From contig NZ_JAIMCB010000007.1 of assembly GCF_025499425.1 (NCBI RefSeq), forward strand, positions 124,001 to 188,000: a DNA stretch of 64,000 bases. Direction: 5' to 3'. The DNA is from Acidiferrimicrobium sp. IK (GTDB lineage: Bacteria > Actinomycetota > Acidimicrobiia > Acidimicrobiales > Palsa-688). A program made the translations under genes and the position numbers. This document shows positions 17,340-25,045 of the stretch, one piece after another; position 1 is the stretch's first letter, and each line of letters opens with the position of its first letter. A model generated the notes under the pieces. The model was not told the DNA's origin. It saw only the letters and a list, made by a program, of their open reading frames with translations, and ran no database searches.

Positions 17340-19268
17340 CTACGAGCCGGCGCTGGCCTCCGCGTCGGGGTCAGCGCCGGGCAGCGAGTCGAGCAGCGAG
17401 CGGGGGAGGGTCTTGGCCGTAGCGGCCGCGATCCCAGGCCCGTCGAGCCCGAGTGCGGTGAGGATGCGGTCCGGCTTGCCGTGGGCGATGTATGACGTCG
17501 GAACGCCGAGCGACAGGACCGGCGGCCCGGTGCGGGTCTCTTGCAGGTCGGCGATGGCGTCGGCGATGCAGGTGCCGGCGCCCCCTTGGCGGATGCCGTC
17601 CTCGACGGTGACCACCAGCTGATGGCGGCCGGCGTCGGCGATCATCTCCGGGTCGAGCGGGCGCACGACACGCACGTCCCACACGGTGGCGTCGACGCCG
17701 TCGGCGGCCAGGATCCCCGCGGCCTCCTCGGCTGCCTCGACCATCTTGCCGACCGCCAGGATGGCGACCGCGCCGTCCCCGGCTCGGACCTTGCGGGCGT
17801 GGAGCCCGGAGCCGACCTGGTCGGCTTCGACGTGGCGGGCCGCGGTCTTCGGGTAGCGGATCGCCGAGGGGCCGCTCAAACCGAGAGCGGTCTCCAGCAT
17901 GACCGGCACCTCCTGCGCGGATGACGGGGCGAAGATCGTCATGCCTGGGATCTTCAAGCACAGCGCCATGTCGAGCACGCCGTGATGGCTGGGCCCGTCG
18001 TCGCCGGTGATCCCGGCCCGGTCGAGCGCGAACACGACCGGCAGCCCATGAAGGCCGACGTCCAGGTTGGCCTGGTCGAACGCCCGGGAGAAGAACGTCG
18101 AGTACACCGCGACCACCGGCCGCAAGCCGCCCATGGCCATCCCCGCCGCGGATGTCACCGCGTGCTGCTCGGCGATCCCGACGTCGAAGAAGCGGTCCGG
18201 CCACCGGTGGGAGAACGGCAGCAGCCCGGTCGGCCCCGGCATCGCCGCGGTGATCGCGACCAGAGTCGGATGGTCCTCGCCGGCGGCCAGCATCGCCTCG
18301 TTGAACGCCTGGGTGTAACCCTTGGGGGAACTCCATCCCGCCGGCGGGCCGACCGCCGGGTCGAACACCGGTGCGTCGTGCAGGCACTTCTCGTCGTCGG
18401 TCTCCGCCGGCCCGTACCCGCGGCCCTTCTGGGTGACCACGTGGACCACGATCGGCCCGTCGAACTCGTTGGCCTGGCGAAGCGCCTGCTCCATGCCGGC
18501 GATGTCGTGGCCGTCGATCGGCCCGACGTATCGGACCCCGAGCGACTCGAAAAACGCTGGCGGCTCGACGACCTCGCGCATCGCCGAGTACAGGCCCTGC
18601 AGGCTGTGGTAGGCCAGTCCGCCCACCGCCGGCAGGTCCCTGAGCGCTTCTTCCAGGCGGGAACGGACCTGACGCAACCCGGGATGGAGCCGGATCTTGG
18701 TCATGCTCTCCGACAGGCGGGAGATCGTCGGGGCGTAGCTGCGCCCGTTGTCGTTGAGGACGATCACCACCTTGGACCCGGAATGGCCCAGGTTGTTGAG
18801 ACCTTCGAACGCCATGCCGCCGGTCATCGACCCGTCGCCTATGACCGCCACCACCCTCCGCTCCGGGGCGTTGCTGCGCGCCACCGCCGCCGAGAGCCCG
18901 TGGGCGTAGGACAGGATCGTCGACGCGTGGCTGTTCTCCACCCAGTCGTGGACCGACTCCGCCCGCGACGGGTACCCGGCGAGCCCGCCGGCCTGGCGCA
19001 GGGTCGGGAACATGTCCCGTCTCCCGGTCACGATCTTGTGCACGTACGCCAGGTGCCCGGTGTCCCAGAGCAGGATGTCGCGCGGCGACGAGTACACCCG
19101 GTGGAGGGCCAGGGTCAGCTCGACCACCCCCAGGTTGGAGCCGAGGTGCCCGCCGGTGACCGACACCGCCTGGACGACGAACTCCCGGATCTCGCGGGCC
19201 AGGGTCTCCAGCTCGGCGTCATCGAGATGACGGAGGTCGGCCGGGGCGTTGATGGACTCCAGCACCAT
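17340..19268 (-). CDS. dxs: 1-Deoxy-D-xylulose-5-phosphate synthase
   Basis: Condenses pyruvate and glyceraldehyde 3-phosphate to DXP, the first step of the MEP isoprenoid route. A 642-residue transketolase-type enzyme with thiamine-diphosphate motif GDGSMTGGMAFEGLNN, the GHLGSNLGVVELTLALHRVY start, DTGHLAYVHKI with its catalytic His, and the pyrimidine-domain HDGPSHHG-type segment (DDGPSHHGVLDM). It diverges from crtYc, only 80 bp away, each with its own leaderless promoter, so precursor supply and carotenoid cyclisation are set side by side. Full length and intact. Confidence 0.96.
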   Translation of the reverse strand: MVLESINAPADLRHLDDAELETLAREIREFVVQAVSVTGGHLGSNLGVVELTLALHRVYSSPRDILLWDTGHLAYVHKIVTGRRDMFPTLRQAGGLAGYPSRAESVHDWVENSHASTILSYAHGLSAAVARSNAPERRVVAVIGDGSMTGGMAFEGLNNLGHSGSKVVIVLNDNGRSYAPTISRLSESMTKIRLHPGLRQVRSRLEEALRDLPAVGGLAYHSLQGLYSAMREVVEPPAFFESLGVRYVGPIDGHDIAGMEQALRQANEFDGPIVVHVVTQKGRGYGPAETDDEKCLHDAPVFDPAVGPPAGWSSPKGYTQAFNEAMLAAGEDHPTLVAITAAMPGPTGLLPFSHRWPDRFFDVGIAEQHAVTSAAGMAMGGLRPVVAVYSTFFSRAFDQANLDVGLHGLPVVFALDRAGITGDDGPSHHGVLDMALCLKIPGMTIFAPSSAQEVPVMLETALGLSGPSAIRYPKTAARHVEADQVGSGLHARKVRAGDGAVAILAVGKMVEAAEEAAGILAADGVDATVWDVRVVRPLDPEMIADAGRHQLVVTVEDGIRQGGAGTCIADAIADLQETRTGPPVLSLGVPTSYIAHGKPDRILTALGLDGPGIAAATAKTLPRSLLDSLPGADPDAEASAGS

Positions 19269-19275
19269 CCTGCAG

Positions 19276-19281
19276 ACGCTA
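19276..19281 (-). promoter_or_regulatory. -10 box of leaderless dxs
   Basis: TAGCGT on the minus strand ends 7 nt before the dxs ATG at 19268. It lies in the same 80-bp gap as the crtYc promoter. Confidence 0.5.
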
Positions 19282-19336
19282 CCCGCCCCCGGCCCCCAAT
19301 CCGCGGCGGCGGTGTGCCGCCGGTCCCACCGGCCCG

Positions 19337-19342
19337 TAGGGT
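19337..19342 (+). promoter_or_regulatory. -10 box of leaderless crtYc
   Basis: TAGGGT ends 6 nt before the crtYc GTG at 19349. It drives the crtYc-crtYd-crtZ run. Confidence 0.5.
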
Positions 19343-19348
19343 GCCGGC

Positions 19349-19666
19349 GTGGACCGGTACCAGTATCTGATCCTGATGGGGTTGTGCGTGGTCGCCACCT
19401 TGCCGCTCGAGATCGTGTTCGGCGCCCGGGTCTGGCGCCGCCCCCGCCGGCTGGTCAAGGCTCTTTTCCCCGCCGTGGTCCTGTTCTCGATATGGGACGT
19501 CGCCGCCATCGCCCACCACCACTGGCGCTACAACTCCCGCTACGTCACCGGGTGGGACCTGCCGGGGCACCTGCCGGTCGAGGAGGTCGTGTTCTTCGCG
19601 GTGGTGCCGGTGTGCGCGGTGCTGACCTTCGAGGCGGTCTCCAAGATCCTCTCCCGGAGCCGTTGA
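19349..19666 (+). CDS. crtYc: Lycopene beta-cyclase subunit CrtYc
   Basis: A 105-residue membrane protein, one half of the heterodimeric lycopene cyclase of Gram-positive bacteria, closing beta-ionone rings on lycopene. The start YQYLILMGLCVVATLPLEIV and WDLPGHLPVEEVVFFAVVP carry the family's conserved PxE(E) motif, with hydrophobic helices between. GTG start, leaderless. Its TGA overlaps the crtYd ATG (TGATG), so the two halves are made in step. Confidence 0.92.
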   Translation: MDRYQYLILMGLCVVATLPLEIVFGARVWRRPRRLVKALFPAVVLFSIWDVAAIAHHHWRYNSRYVTGWDLPGHLPVEEVVFFAVVPVCAVLTFEAVSKILSRSR

Positions 19667-19983
19667 TGTACACGCTGTGGGCGTTCGTGGCCGCCGCGGC
19701 GGTGGTGGCCCTGGAGCTCGGGTGGGCCCGCACCGGGCTGTTCCGGCGCCGGGCGTACTGGATCACCCTGGCCATCACCTGGGCGTTCCAGGTTCCCGTC
19801 GACGGTTGGCTGACCAAGCTGTCGGCGCCGGTGGTCATCTACAACAGCCACGAGATGCTCGGCCTGCGCTTCCCGTGGGACATTCCCGTCGAGGACTTCG
19901 TATACGGGTTCGCGCTGGTCACCTTCGTGCTGGTGGGATGGTTGGGGAAAGAACGCAAGGGTGTGGGTACCATCGAGCGGTGA
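19666..19983 (+). CDS. crtYd: Lycopene beta-cyclase subunit CrtYd
   Basis: A 105-residue partner of CrtYc. It has three membrane helices and the equivalent conserved segment FPWDIPVEDFVYGFALVTF (PxED motif). The ITLAITWAFQVPVDGWLTK helix matches the family. Start ATG overlaps the crtYc stop; its own TGA overlaps the crtZ GTG as GTGA. Both halves are needed for activity in characterised systems. Confidence 0.92.
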   Translation: MYTLWAFVAAAAVVALELGWARTGLFRRRAYWITLAITWAFQVPVDGWLTKLSAPVVIYNSHEMLGLRFPWDIPVEDFVYGFALVTFVLVGWLGKERKGVGTIER

Positions 19984-20480
19984 TCGCCGCCTTCGTTGTC
20001 GGAGCCGTCGCCTTCGTGGCCATGGAACCGCTGACCTACGCCGCCCATCGGTGGGTGATGCACGGGATCGGCTGGGTGTGGCACAAGTCCCACCATCAGC
20101 GCCGGCCGGGTACCACGTCGAGGCGGGCGCAGCGCTTCGAGGCCAACGACTGGTTCCCCGTGGTGTTCGCCGGGGTCACGATCCTCGCCATGGCGCTGGG
20201 GTCGCTGGCCCGGCCGCTTGGCTGGCTGATCCCCGTCGGTCTGGGCGTCACGCTGTACGGCGCGGCGTACGCGTTCGTGCACGACTTGTACATCCACGGC
20301 CGGTTCGTGACCGTGCCGGTGTTCAAGCCGTTCGAGTACCTGCGGGAGGCGCACGCCTTGCACCACCGCTTCGGCGGGGAGCCCTACGGGATGCTCTGTC
20401 CGCTCGTGCCCTCCGAGCTTCGCGCCCGGGCCGCCGCGCCGGCCCCGGCCCGCAGCGACTCGGTCCTCTCGGTCCCCTAG
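19980..20480 (+). CDS. crtZ: Beta-carotene 3-hydroxylase (CrtZ-like)
   Basis: A 166-residue di-iron membrane hydroxylase adding 3- and 3'-OH to beta-carotene, giving zeaxanthin. The histidine clusters of the family are visible: AHRWVMHGIGWVWHKSHHQ (HxxxxH and HxxHH), HDLYIHGRF and EAHALHHRF. Four hydrophobic segments. The start is GTG at 19980, fixed by the GTGA overlap with crtYd; no Shine-Dalgarno is needed for coupled initiation. It completes the lycopene-to-zeaxanthin module. A general fatty-acid hydroxylase is less likely given the context. Confidence 0.9.
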   Translation: MIAAFVVGAVAFVAMEPLTYAAHRWVMHGIGWVWHKSHHQRRPGTTSRRAQRFEANDWFPVVFAGVTILAMALGSLARPLGWLIPVGLGVTLYGAAYAFVHDLYIHGRFVTVPVFKPFEYLREAHALHHRFGGEPYGMLCPLVPSELRARAAAPAPARSDSVLSVP

Positions 20481-20555
20481 CCGAGCCTGCGGCTCCCGCA
20501 CCGTTGGTGATGGGGCCGTGCGAGCATGGCGGTACCACCAGGCGAGGAGAACGAA

Positions 20556-22073
20556 ATGGCAGCAAACGAGCGGGTTGCCGTCGGCGGAAGCGACCGGGCC
20601 CGGGTCGACGCGACCCGCCTCGGACCGGCTGACCCAGACGCCGCCACGACAGTCACGGTGTACCTCCGGGGCGACGACCCGCCGGAGGGGACCCGCATGA
20701 CCCGGGAGGAATGGGCCGCCGGGCACGGCGCCCGGTCCGAGGACGTCGCGGCCCTGGAGCGCTTCGCGTCCGGCCACACCCTTCGCGTCGACGCCGTCGA
20801 CCTGGCCCGGCGGGCGGTGGTGGTCTCCGGGCGCGTCGGCGACCTGTCCGAGGCGTTCGGTGTAGCGCTGGGCGCGTACCGCGACGCCGAGGGACGCGAG
20901 TTCCGGGGCCGGGAGGGCGCGCTGACCGTCCCCGCCGAGCTGGGGCCGGTGGTGCAGGCGGTGGTCGGCCTCGACGAACGGCCGCAGGCCCGAGCCCAGA
21001 GCCGCCCGGCCAGCGTCCCCACCGCCGGCTACTCGCCCGTCGACGTCGCCGGTGCGTACCGATTCCCGCCGGGCACCGACGGCACCGGCCAGACGGTCGG
21101 GATCGTCGAGCTCGGCGGCGGGTACCGGCCCGCCGACCTGGCGGCCTACTTCGCCGGGCTCGGCATCCCGGAGCCGGCGGTGGCCGCGGTGGCCGTCGAC
21201 GGCGGGTCCAACGCTCCGGGCGCCCCGAACGGACCCGACGGCGAGGTCATGCTCGACATCGAGGTGATCGGCGCCGTCGCTCCCGGCGCCCGCGTCGTCG
21301 TGTACTTCGCGCCCAACACCGACCAGGGTTTCATCGACGCGGTGTCGACCGCGGTGCACGACACGACCAACAAGCCTTCCGCAGTGTCGATCAGCTGGGG
21401 CGGGCCGGAAAGCACCTGGACCGCGCAGGCGGCCCAGCAGATGGAGGCGGTGTTCGCCCAGGCGGCCACCTTGGGCGTCACCGTCACCTGCGCGTCGGGC
21501 GACAACGGCTCCACCGACGGGGTGGCCGACGGAGCCCAGCACGCCGACTTCCCGGCGTCGGCGCCCCACGCCTTGGCCTGCGGGGGGACCCGGCTCACCA
21601 TCACCGCCGGCGCTGCCGCGTCCGAGGTGGTCTGGGACGAGCTGCCCGCGGGGGGCGGCGGGACCGGCGGGGGCATCTCCGACCTGTTCCCGCTGCCGTC
21701 CTATCAAGCGTCGGCGGGCGTCCCCCCGTCCGCCAACCCGGGCGGGCGCGTCGGGCGGGGCGTGCCCGACGTCGCCGGCGACGCCGACCCCCAGACCGGC
21801 TACCGGGTCAGGGTCGACGGGCAAGACGCCGTCATCGGCGGCACCAGCGCGGTGGCTCCCCTCTGGGCGGGGCTGGTCGCCCGGCTCAACCAGGCCCTCG
21901 GCCGCGACGTCGGCGACCTGCACGACGCGATCTACCGGGCGCCGGGCGCGTTCAACGACATCACCAGCGGCAACAACGGCGCCTACCGCGCTGGCCCCGG
22001 GTGGGACCCCTGCACCGGTCTGGGCTCGCCCGACGGGACCGAGCTGCTGGCCGCACTGCGGGCCGCCCCGTAG
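20556..22073 (+). CDS. S53 family peptidase (sedolisin/kumamolisin-like)
   Basis: A 505-residue serine-carboxyl peptidase. An N-terminal pro-domain (residues 30-140, with MTREEWAAGHGARSEDVAAL) is followed by the catalytic domain: Glu and Asp near 230 and 234 (GEVMLDIEV), the oxyanion Asp near 316 (SGDNGS) and the nucleophile Ser near 431 in GGTSAVAP. A late GWDPCTGLGSPDG with Ca-binding-type Asp is present. No signal peptide is evident, as in some kumamolisins. ATG at 20556 is chosen because GCGAGGAG lies 7 nt upstream; ATG at 20526 lacks this. Confidence 0.94.
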   Translation: MAANERVAVGGSDRARVDATRLGPADPDAATTVTVYLRGDDPPEGTRMTREEWAAGHGARSEDVAALERFASGHTLRVDAVDLARRAVVVSGRVGDLSEAFGVALGAYRDAEGREFRGREGALTVPAELGPVVQAVVGLDERPQARAQSRPASVPTAGYSPVDVAGAYRFPPGTDGTGQTVGIVELGGGYRPADLAAYFAGLGIPEPAVAAVAVDGGSNAPGAPNGPDGEVMLDIEVIGAVAPGARVVVYFAPNTDQGFIDAVSTAVHDTTNKPSAVSISWGGPESTWTAQAAQQMEAVFAQAATLGVTVTCASGDNGSTDGVADGAQHADFPASAPHALACGGTRLTITAGAAASEVVWDELPAGGGGTGGGISDLFPLPSYQASAGVPPSANPGGRVGRGVPDVAGDADPQTGYRVRVDGQDAVIGGTSAVAPLWAGLVARLNQALGRDVGDLHDAIYRAPGAFNDITSGNNGAYRAGPGWDPCTGLGSPDGTELLAALRAAP

Positions 22074-22110
22074 CGGTCCTTTCAGCCTCAAGGCGGCCTG
22101 ATCCAGCAGC

Positions 22111-22659
22111 TCAGCCCGACGGCTGGATGATGAAGCAGTTGCTCGACGCCGTGGCCACCAGCCGGCCCGCCCCGTCGTGGATCTCGGCGGCCGCCAGCGC
22201 GACTCGCCGGCCGGGCTTGGTGACAGTCCCGGTGGCCCGCAAGACGCCGGAGTCGAGCGTCACGGCCCGCAGGTAGTTGACCGTGATGTCGATCGACGTG
22301 TACCCCCACCCGGCGTCGAGGGTGGTGTGAACCGCGCATCCGGCCGCGGAGTCAGCCAGGGTGCAGGCCACGCCGCCGTGAACCACGCCGATGGGGTTGT
22401 ACATCGACTCTTCGGGGGTGCACTCGAACACCACCCGGCCCCGCTCCGCCTCCACCAGGCGCATCCCGAGAAGGGCAGCGATCGGGGCCGGCGGCAGCTC
22501 GCCGTCGCGCACGGCCTGCATGACGGCCAGGCCGTCGAGGCCGGCGCTTCTCGCTGGGATCAGCGCCGGGTCGTACCAGGTTGTGGTCCGTTCCCGGGGC
22601 GAACCCCACGACTCCGGTCCGCTCCAGGGGTTCGCGGCAGGACCTTCCGGCCGGCTCAT
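22111..22659 (-). CDS. PaaI-type hotdog-fold acyl-CoA thioesterase
   Basis: A 182-residue thioesterase. The hotdog core shows NPIGVVHGGVACTLADSAAGCAVHTTL, whose HGG and the acidic residue on the central helix (LADSA) are the active-site region, then IDITVNYLRAV. About 60 extra N-terminal residues precede the domain. Its ATG overlaps the stop of the MFS gene as ATGA, so it is the second gene of that HxlR-neighbouring operon. Likely hydrolyses an aryl- or acyl-CoA; pairing with an exporter suggests detoxification (inference). Confidence 0.88.
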   Translation of the reverse strand: MSRPEGPAANPWSGPESWGSPRERTTTWYDPALIPARSAGLDGLAVMQAVRDGELPPAPIAALLGMRLVEAERGRVVFECTPEESMYNPIGVVHGGVACTLADSAAGCAVHTTLDAGWGYTSIDITVNYLRAVTLDSGVLRATGTVTKPGRRVALAAAEIHDGAGRLVATASSNCFIIQPSG

Positions 22660-24122
22660 GCCGGCTCTCCCGCCAGGGCCACCGCGGGCGCCGAGACCGG
22701 CACAGGAACGGCGCGGCGGGTGATCATCGCCGCCGCCACGACGGCGCCGGCGAGGAAGAACCCGATGATGAGCTCCAGCCCGTGCCGGTACGCAGTCAGG
22801 GCGTCACCGTGGCCAAGGTGGGACGGTATGGCGACCAGGCCGGCGACGCCGAGGACAGTCCCGACCTGACGGCCCATGTTGAGCACTCCGCTGCCCGTAC
22901 CGAAGCGGGCCGGTGGCAGCGACGCGCTGCCGGCCCCGATCAGTGAGGGGATGGTGAGCCCGACGCCCATCCCGCCGAGCAGCTGCGCGGGCAGGAGGTG
23001 GGCCAGGTAGGCCGGATGGGCCTGGATCTGGCTCAGCCACAGGCCTTGCGCGGCCGCGTTCACCAGGCAGCCGAGCACCGCGACCCGACCGGCGCCTCCG
23101 ACGCGGCCCGCCAGGCGGGGAGCCACCAGCCGGGCGAAGGGCAGCACCATCAGGGGGCCAGGGCCGATGGCCAGCCCGGCTCGCACAGCCGAGTAGTGCC
23201 ATTCCCCGGTCAGGAACTCCACCGAGTTGAGCACGAACGCGCCGAACCCGGCGTAGTACAGGATCGAGGCCAGGAAGGCGCCGGAGAAGGTCCGGGAGCG
23301 CAGCAGGGCCAGCTCCAACACCGGTGACGGATGCCGGGCGGAGCGAAGCACCACGCCGGCCGAGCACACGACCGCGGCGGCCACCAACCCCACGAAGCGA
23401 GCCGACCCCCACCCGTAGTCCGGGGCTTTGACCAGGGCGAACGCGACCAGCCCGACCGCCGCGGCGAGCAGCGCAGCGCCGGCTAAGTCCGGCCGGTGCC
23501 GCGACGCTTCGTCGCGGCTCTCGGGCAGCACCCGCAAGGCCAACACGACCGCTACGACGCCGACTGGGATGTTGATCCAAAACACCCACCTCCAGCTGAG
23601 CTGGACCAGCAGTCCCCCGAGCACCGGGCCCAGCGCCGCGCCGAGCGCCGCCAGCGCCGACCACGTCCCGATGGCTTGGGCGCGGTCCTTGGCCGGGACC
23701 ACCGCCAGGAGCAACGACAGCGACGCGGGGACCATCACGCCGGCGCCGACGGCTTGCACCAGGCGAGCCGCCACCAAGAGCGCGACGCCGGGGGCCACCC
23801 CGCAGAGCAGCGAACCGGCACTGAAAAGCACCAGCCCGGCGACGAACAGGCGGCGGCGTCCGACCCGGTCAGCCCACCGGCCGGCAGGGACCAGCACGGC
23901 CGCAAAGACGATCGTGTAGCCGTTGAGGACCCACGACAGCGCCCCGATGCCGGTACCCCGGTACTCCTTGCCGATGTACGGGAAGGCCAGGTTGACGATG
24001 AACAGGTCCAGGCTGGACATGAACACCGCCAGCGACAGGACCGCGATCAAAGCGACGAGCCGCCCGGCGCTCGGGGAGTCGGAGACCTGGGGAGCCGGGG
24101 ACGGGCGGGTCTGCGGGGTCAC
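22656..24122 (-). CDS. DHA2-type MFS drug efflux transporter (EmrB/QacA-like)
   Basis: A 488-residue proton antiporter with about 14 membrane helices. Signatures: FMSSLDLFIVNLAFPYI (DHA2 motif D1), the GRWADRVGRRRLFVAGLVLF loop (motif A), and LVQAVGAGVMVPASLSLLL (motif C). The in-frame start is GTG at 24122. The strong AGGAGG (minus strand, 24151-24156) is 28 nt further up and better placed for a 7-codon leader ORF whose TGA overlaps this GTG. Transcribed divergently from an HxlR regulator and coupled to a thioesterase. Confidence 0.9.
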   Translation of the reverse strand: MTPQTRPSPAPQVSDSPSAGRLVALIAVLSLAVFMSSLDLFIVNLAFPYIGKEYRGTGIGALSWVLNGYTIVFAAVLVPAGRWADRVGRRRLFVAGLVLFSAGSLLCGVAPGVALLVAARLVQAVGAGVMVPASLSLLLAVVPAKDRAQAIGTWSALAALGAALGPVLGGLLVQLSWRWVFWINIPVGVVAVVLALRVLPESRDEASRHRPDLAGAALLAAAVGLVAFALVKAPDYGWGSARFVGLVAAAVVCSAGVVLRSARHPSPVLELALLRSRTFSGAFLASILYYAGFGAFVLNSVEFLTGEWHYSAVRAGLAIGPGPLMVLPFARLVAPRLAGRVGGAGRVAVLGCLVNAAAQGLWLSQIQAHPAYLAHLLPAQLLGGMGVGLTIPSLIGAGSASLPPARFGTGSGVLNMGRQVGTVLGVAGLVAIPSHLGHGDALTAYRHGLELIIGFFLAGAVVAAAMITRRAVPVPVSAPAVALAGEPA

Positions 24123-24142
24123 GGGCGGCTCTCCGGGGTCAC
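24103..24142 (-). repeat. 20-bp tandem duplication at MFS start
   Basis: On the minus strand two adjacent 20-bp units differ at two positions, each starting with CCGCCCGTGACCCC-like sequence preceded by A[CG]. A third, partial copy follows within the coding region. The duplication moves the SD to an out-of-frame GTG. Confidence 0.8.
24119..24142 (-). other. Possible 7-codon leader peptide coupled to the MFS gene
   Basis: GTG ACC CCG GAG AGC CGC CCG TGA lies 8 nt after a strong AGGAGG, and its TGA overlaps the MFS GTG (GTGA). It results from a 20-bp direct repeat at 24103-24142. No evidence of expression; it may merely be the footprint of a duplication. Confidence 0.4.
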
Positions 24143-24176
24143 GGGCGGGTCCTCCTGGGGTCAGGGTCGTAGTACA

Positions 24177-24231
24177 TCCGAAATTTGGACGCACCTTACC
24201 GGCCGAGCGAGTTGAGCGTCCAGATTTCCGA
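24177..24231. promoter_or_regulatory. Inverted repeat, candidate HxlR operator
   Basis: TCCGAAATTTGGACGC (24177-24192) and GCGTCCAGATTTCCGA (24216-24231) are inverted copies matching at 14 of 16 positions, centred between the divergent MFS and HxlR genes. AT-rich cores stand out from the GC-rich background. Confidence 0.65.
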
Positions 24232-24240
24232 CTCAAGCGG

Positions 24241-24246
24241 TAGAGT
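24241..24246 (+). promoter_or_regulatory. -10 box of leaderless HxlR gene
   Basis: TAGAGT ends 6 nt before the GTG at 24253. The right arm of the inverted repeat ends 9 bp upstream, so a bound repressor would block this promoter. Confidence 0.55.
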
Positions 24247-24252
24247 CTTGGG

Positions 24253-24696
24253 GTGGTCGTGTCCCAGGCCGAGCCCCGCACCTGTTCCATCGCCCGCACC
24301 CTCGAGGTGGTCGGCGAGAAGTGGGCGCTGCTCGCAGTGCGGGAGGTGTTCCTCGGCAACCGGCGCTTCGACGAGATGGTCCGCCGGACCGGGGCCCCCC
24401 GCGACACCTTGGCCGCCCGTCTGCGCACGCTGGTCGAGCGGGGCATCTTCGAGCGCCGGCTGTACTCCGAGCATCCGGCCCGCTACGAGTACCGCCTGAC
24501 CGACGCCGGCCGCGAGCTGTACCCGGTGATCCTGAGCCTGATGCGCTGGGGCGACCGCCACTTGGCCGGCGAGGAGGGTCCGCCCCTCCTGCTCGAGCAC
24601 TCCTGCGGCCACACCCTGGTCGCTGAGGTGGTGTGCGAGGCGTGCCGCGAGCCGGTCTCCGCTCGCGACGTCCGCCCGGTGCTCCCAGTCGGGTAG
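24253..24696 (+). CDS. HxlR family regulator with C-terminal Cys/His cluster
   Basis: A 147-residue winged-helix regulator. The family start TCSIARTLEVVGEKWALLAV has the conserved N-terminal Cys11 and the GEKW helix, followed by RRFDEMVRRTGAPRDTLAAR and a beta-wing YEYRLTDAGRELYPVI. After the HxlR domain comes a tail with Cys118, His120, Cys128 and Cys131 (CGH-x7-CxxC), which looks metal-binding or redox-active. Sits divergent from the MFS/thioesterase operon and is its likely repressor, possibly responding to electrophiles or quinones through the cysteines (inference). Confidence 0.9.
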   Translation: MVVSQAEPRTCSIARTLEVVGEKWALLAVREVFLGNRRFDEMVRRTGAPRDTLAARLRTLVERGIFERRLYSEHPARYEYRLTDAGRELYPVILSLMRWGDRHLAGEEGPPLLLEHSCGHTLVAEVVCEACREPVSARDVRPVLPVG

Positions 24697-24797
24697 CCGC
24701 CGGCGATCCGCCGGCGGGGGGTTCGGACTGCTAGGCGGTGCGGAGCTGGTGGCGGTGGGGGCTGCTAGGCGGTGCGGAGCTGGTGGGTGCGGCCCCT

Positions 24798-24863
24798 TTT
24801 CACAAGAGCACATGTCCCGAACCCGCGCCAGAGCGCGGGTTTGCGGCATGTGCTCTTGTGAAA
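24798..24863. repeat. 66-bp near-perfect palindrome (hairpin element)
   Basis: Outer arms TTTCACAAGAGCACATG (24798-24814) and CATGTGCTCTTGTGAAA (24847-24863) are perfectly complementary over 17 bp. Inner arms AACCCGCGC and GCGCGGGTT (24820-24828, 24833-24841) close a 4-nt loop, with a 5-nt mismatched bulge on each side. CCCC precedes and no T-tract follows. It sits between converging HxlR and crtB and may be a bidirectional terminator or a dispersed mobile-type palindrome. Confidence 0.92.
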
Positions 24864-24878
24864 TCGGCGGCTAGCCGG

Positions 24879-24962
24879 ACTAGGCCTTCCGCAACGGAGC
24901 GGACCCAGCCGCCGCCCCGGACCAGGCCTCCCGCAACGGAGCGGTCCGAGCCGCCGCTCCGG
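24879..24962. repeat. 42-bp tandem repeat, two copies
   Basis: Units 24879-24920 and 24921-24962 share ACNAGGCCTNCCGCAACGGA then GCGG and GCCGCCGC; a third copy starts (AGCAGGCC). About six differences between units. Confidence 0.75.
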
Positions 24963-25045
24963 AGCAGGCCGGCGCCGGACCTGCCGCCTGCCCGGCGGTC
25001 CGGCCCGCCGGACCCGCCCCTGCCCCGCCTACGTCGCCCCGACGC

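Larger units (their letters stand above)
24697..25045. other. Gene-free stretch with repeats between HxlR and crtB
   Basis: No coding region is supported in these 349 bp. It holds a 23-bp direct repeat (GCTAGGCGGTGCGGAGCTGG at about 24730 and 24768), a 66-bp palindrome and a 42-bp tandem repeat, listed separately. Confidence 0.7.

Noticed and set aside
19839..22091. 750-codon minus-strand frame opposite crtZ and the S53 peptidase
   Set aside because: Complement shadow of two motif-bearing genes; low-complexity Gly/Arg/Val/Asp sequence.
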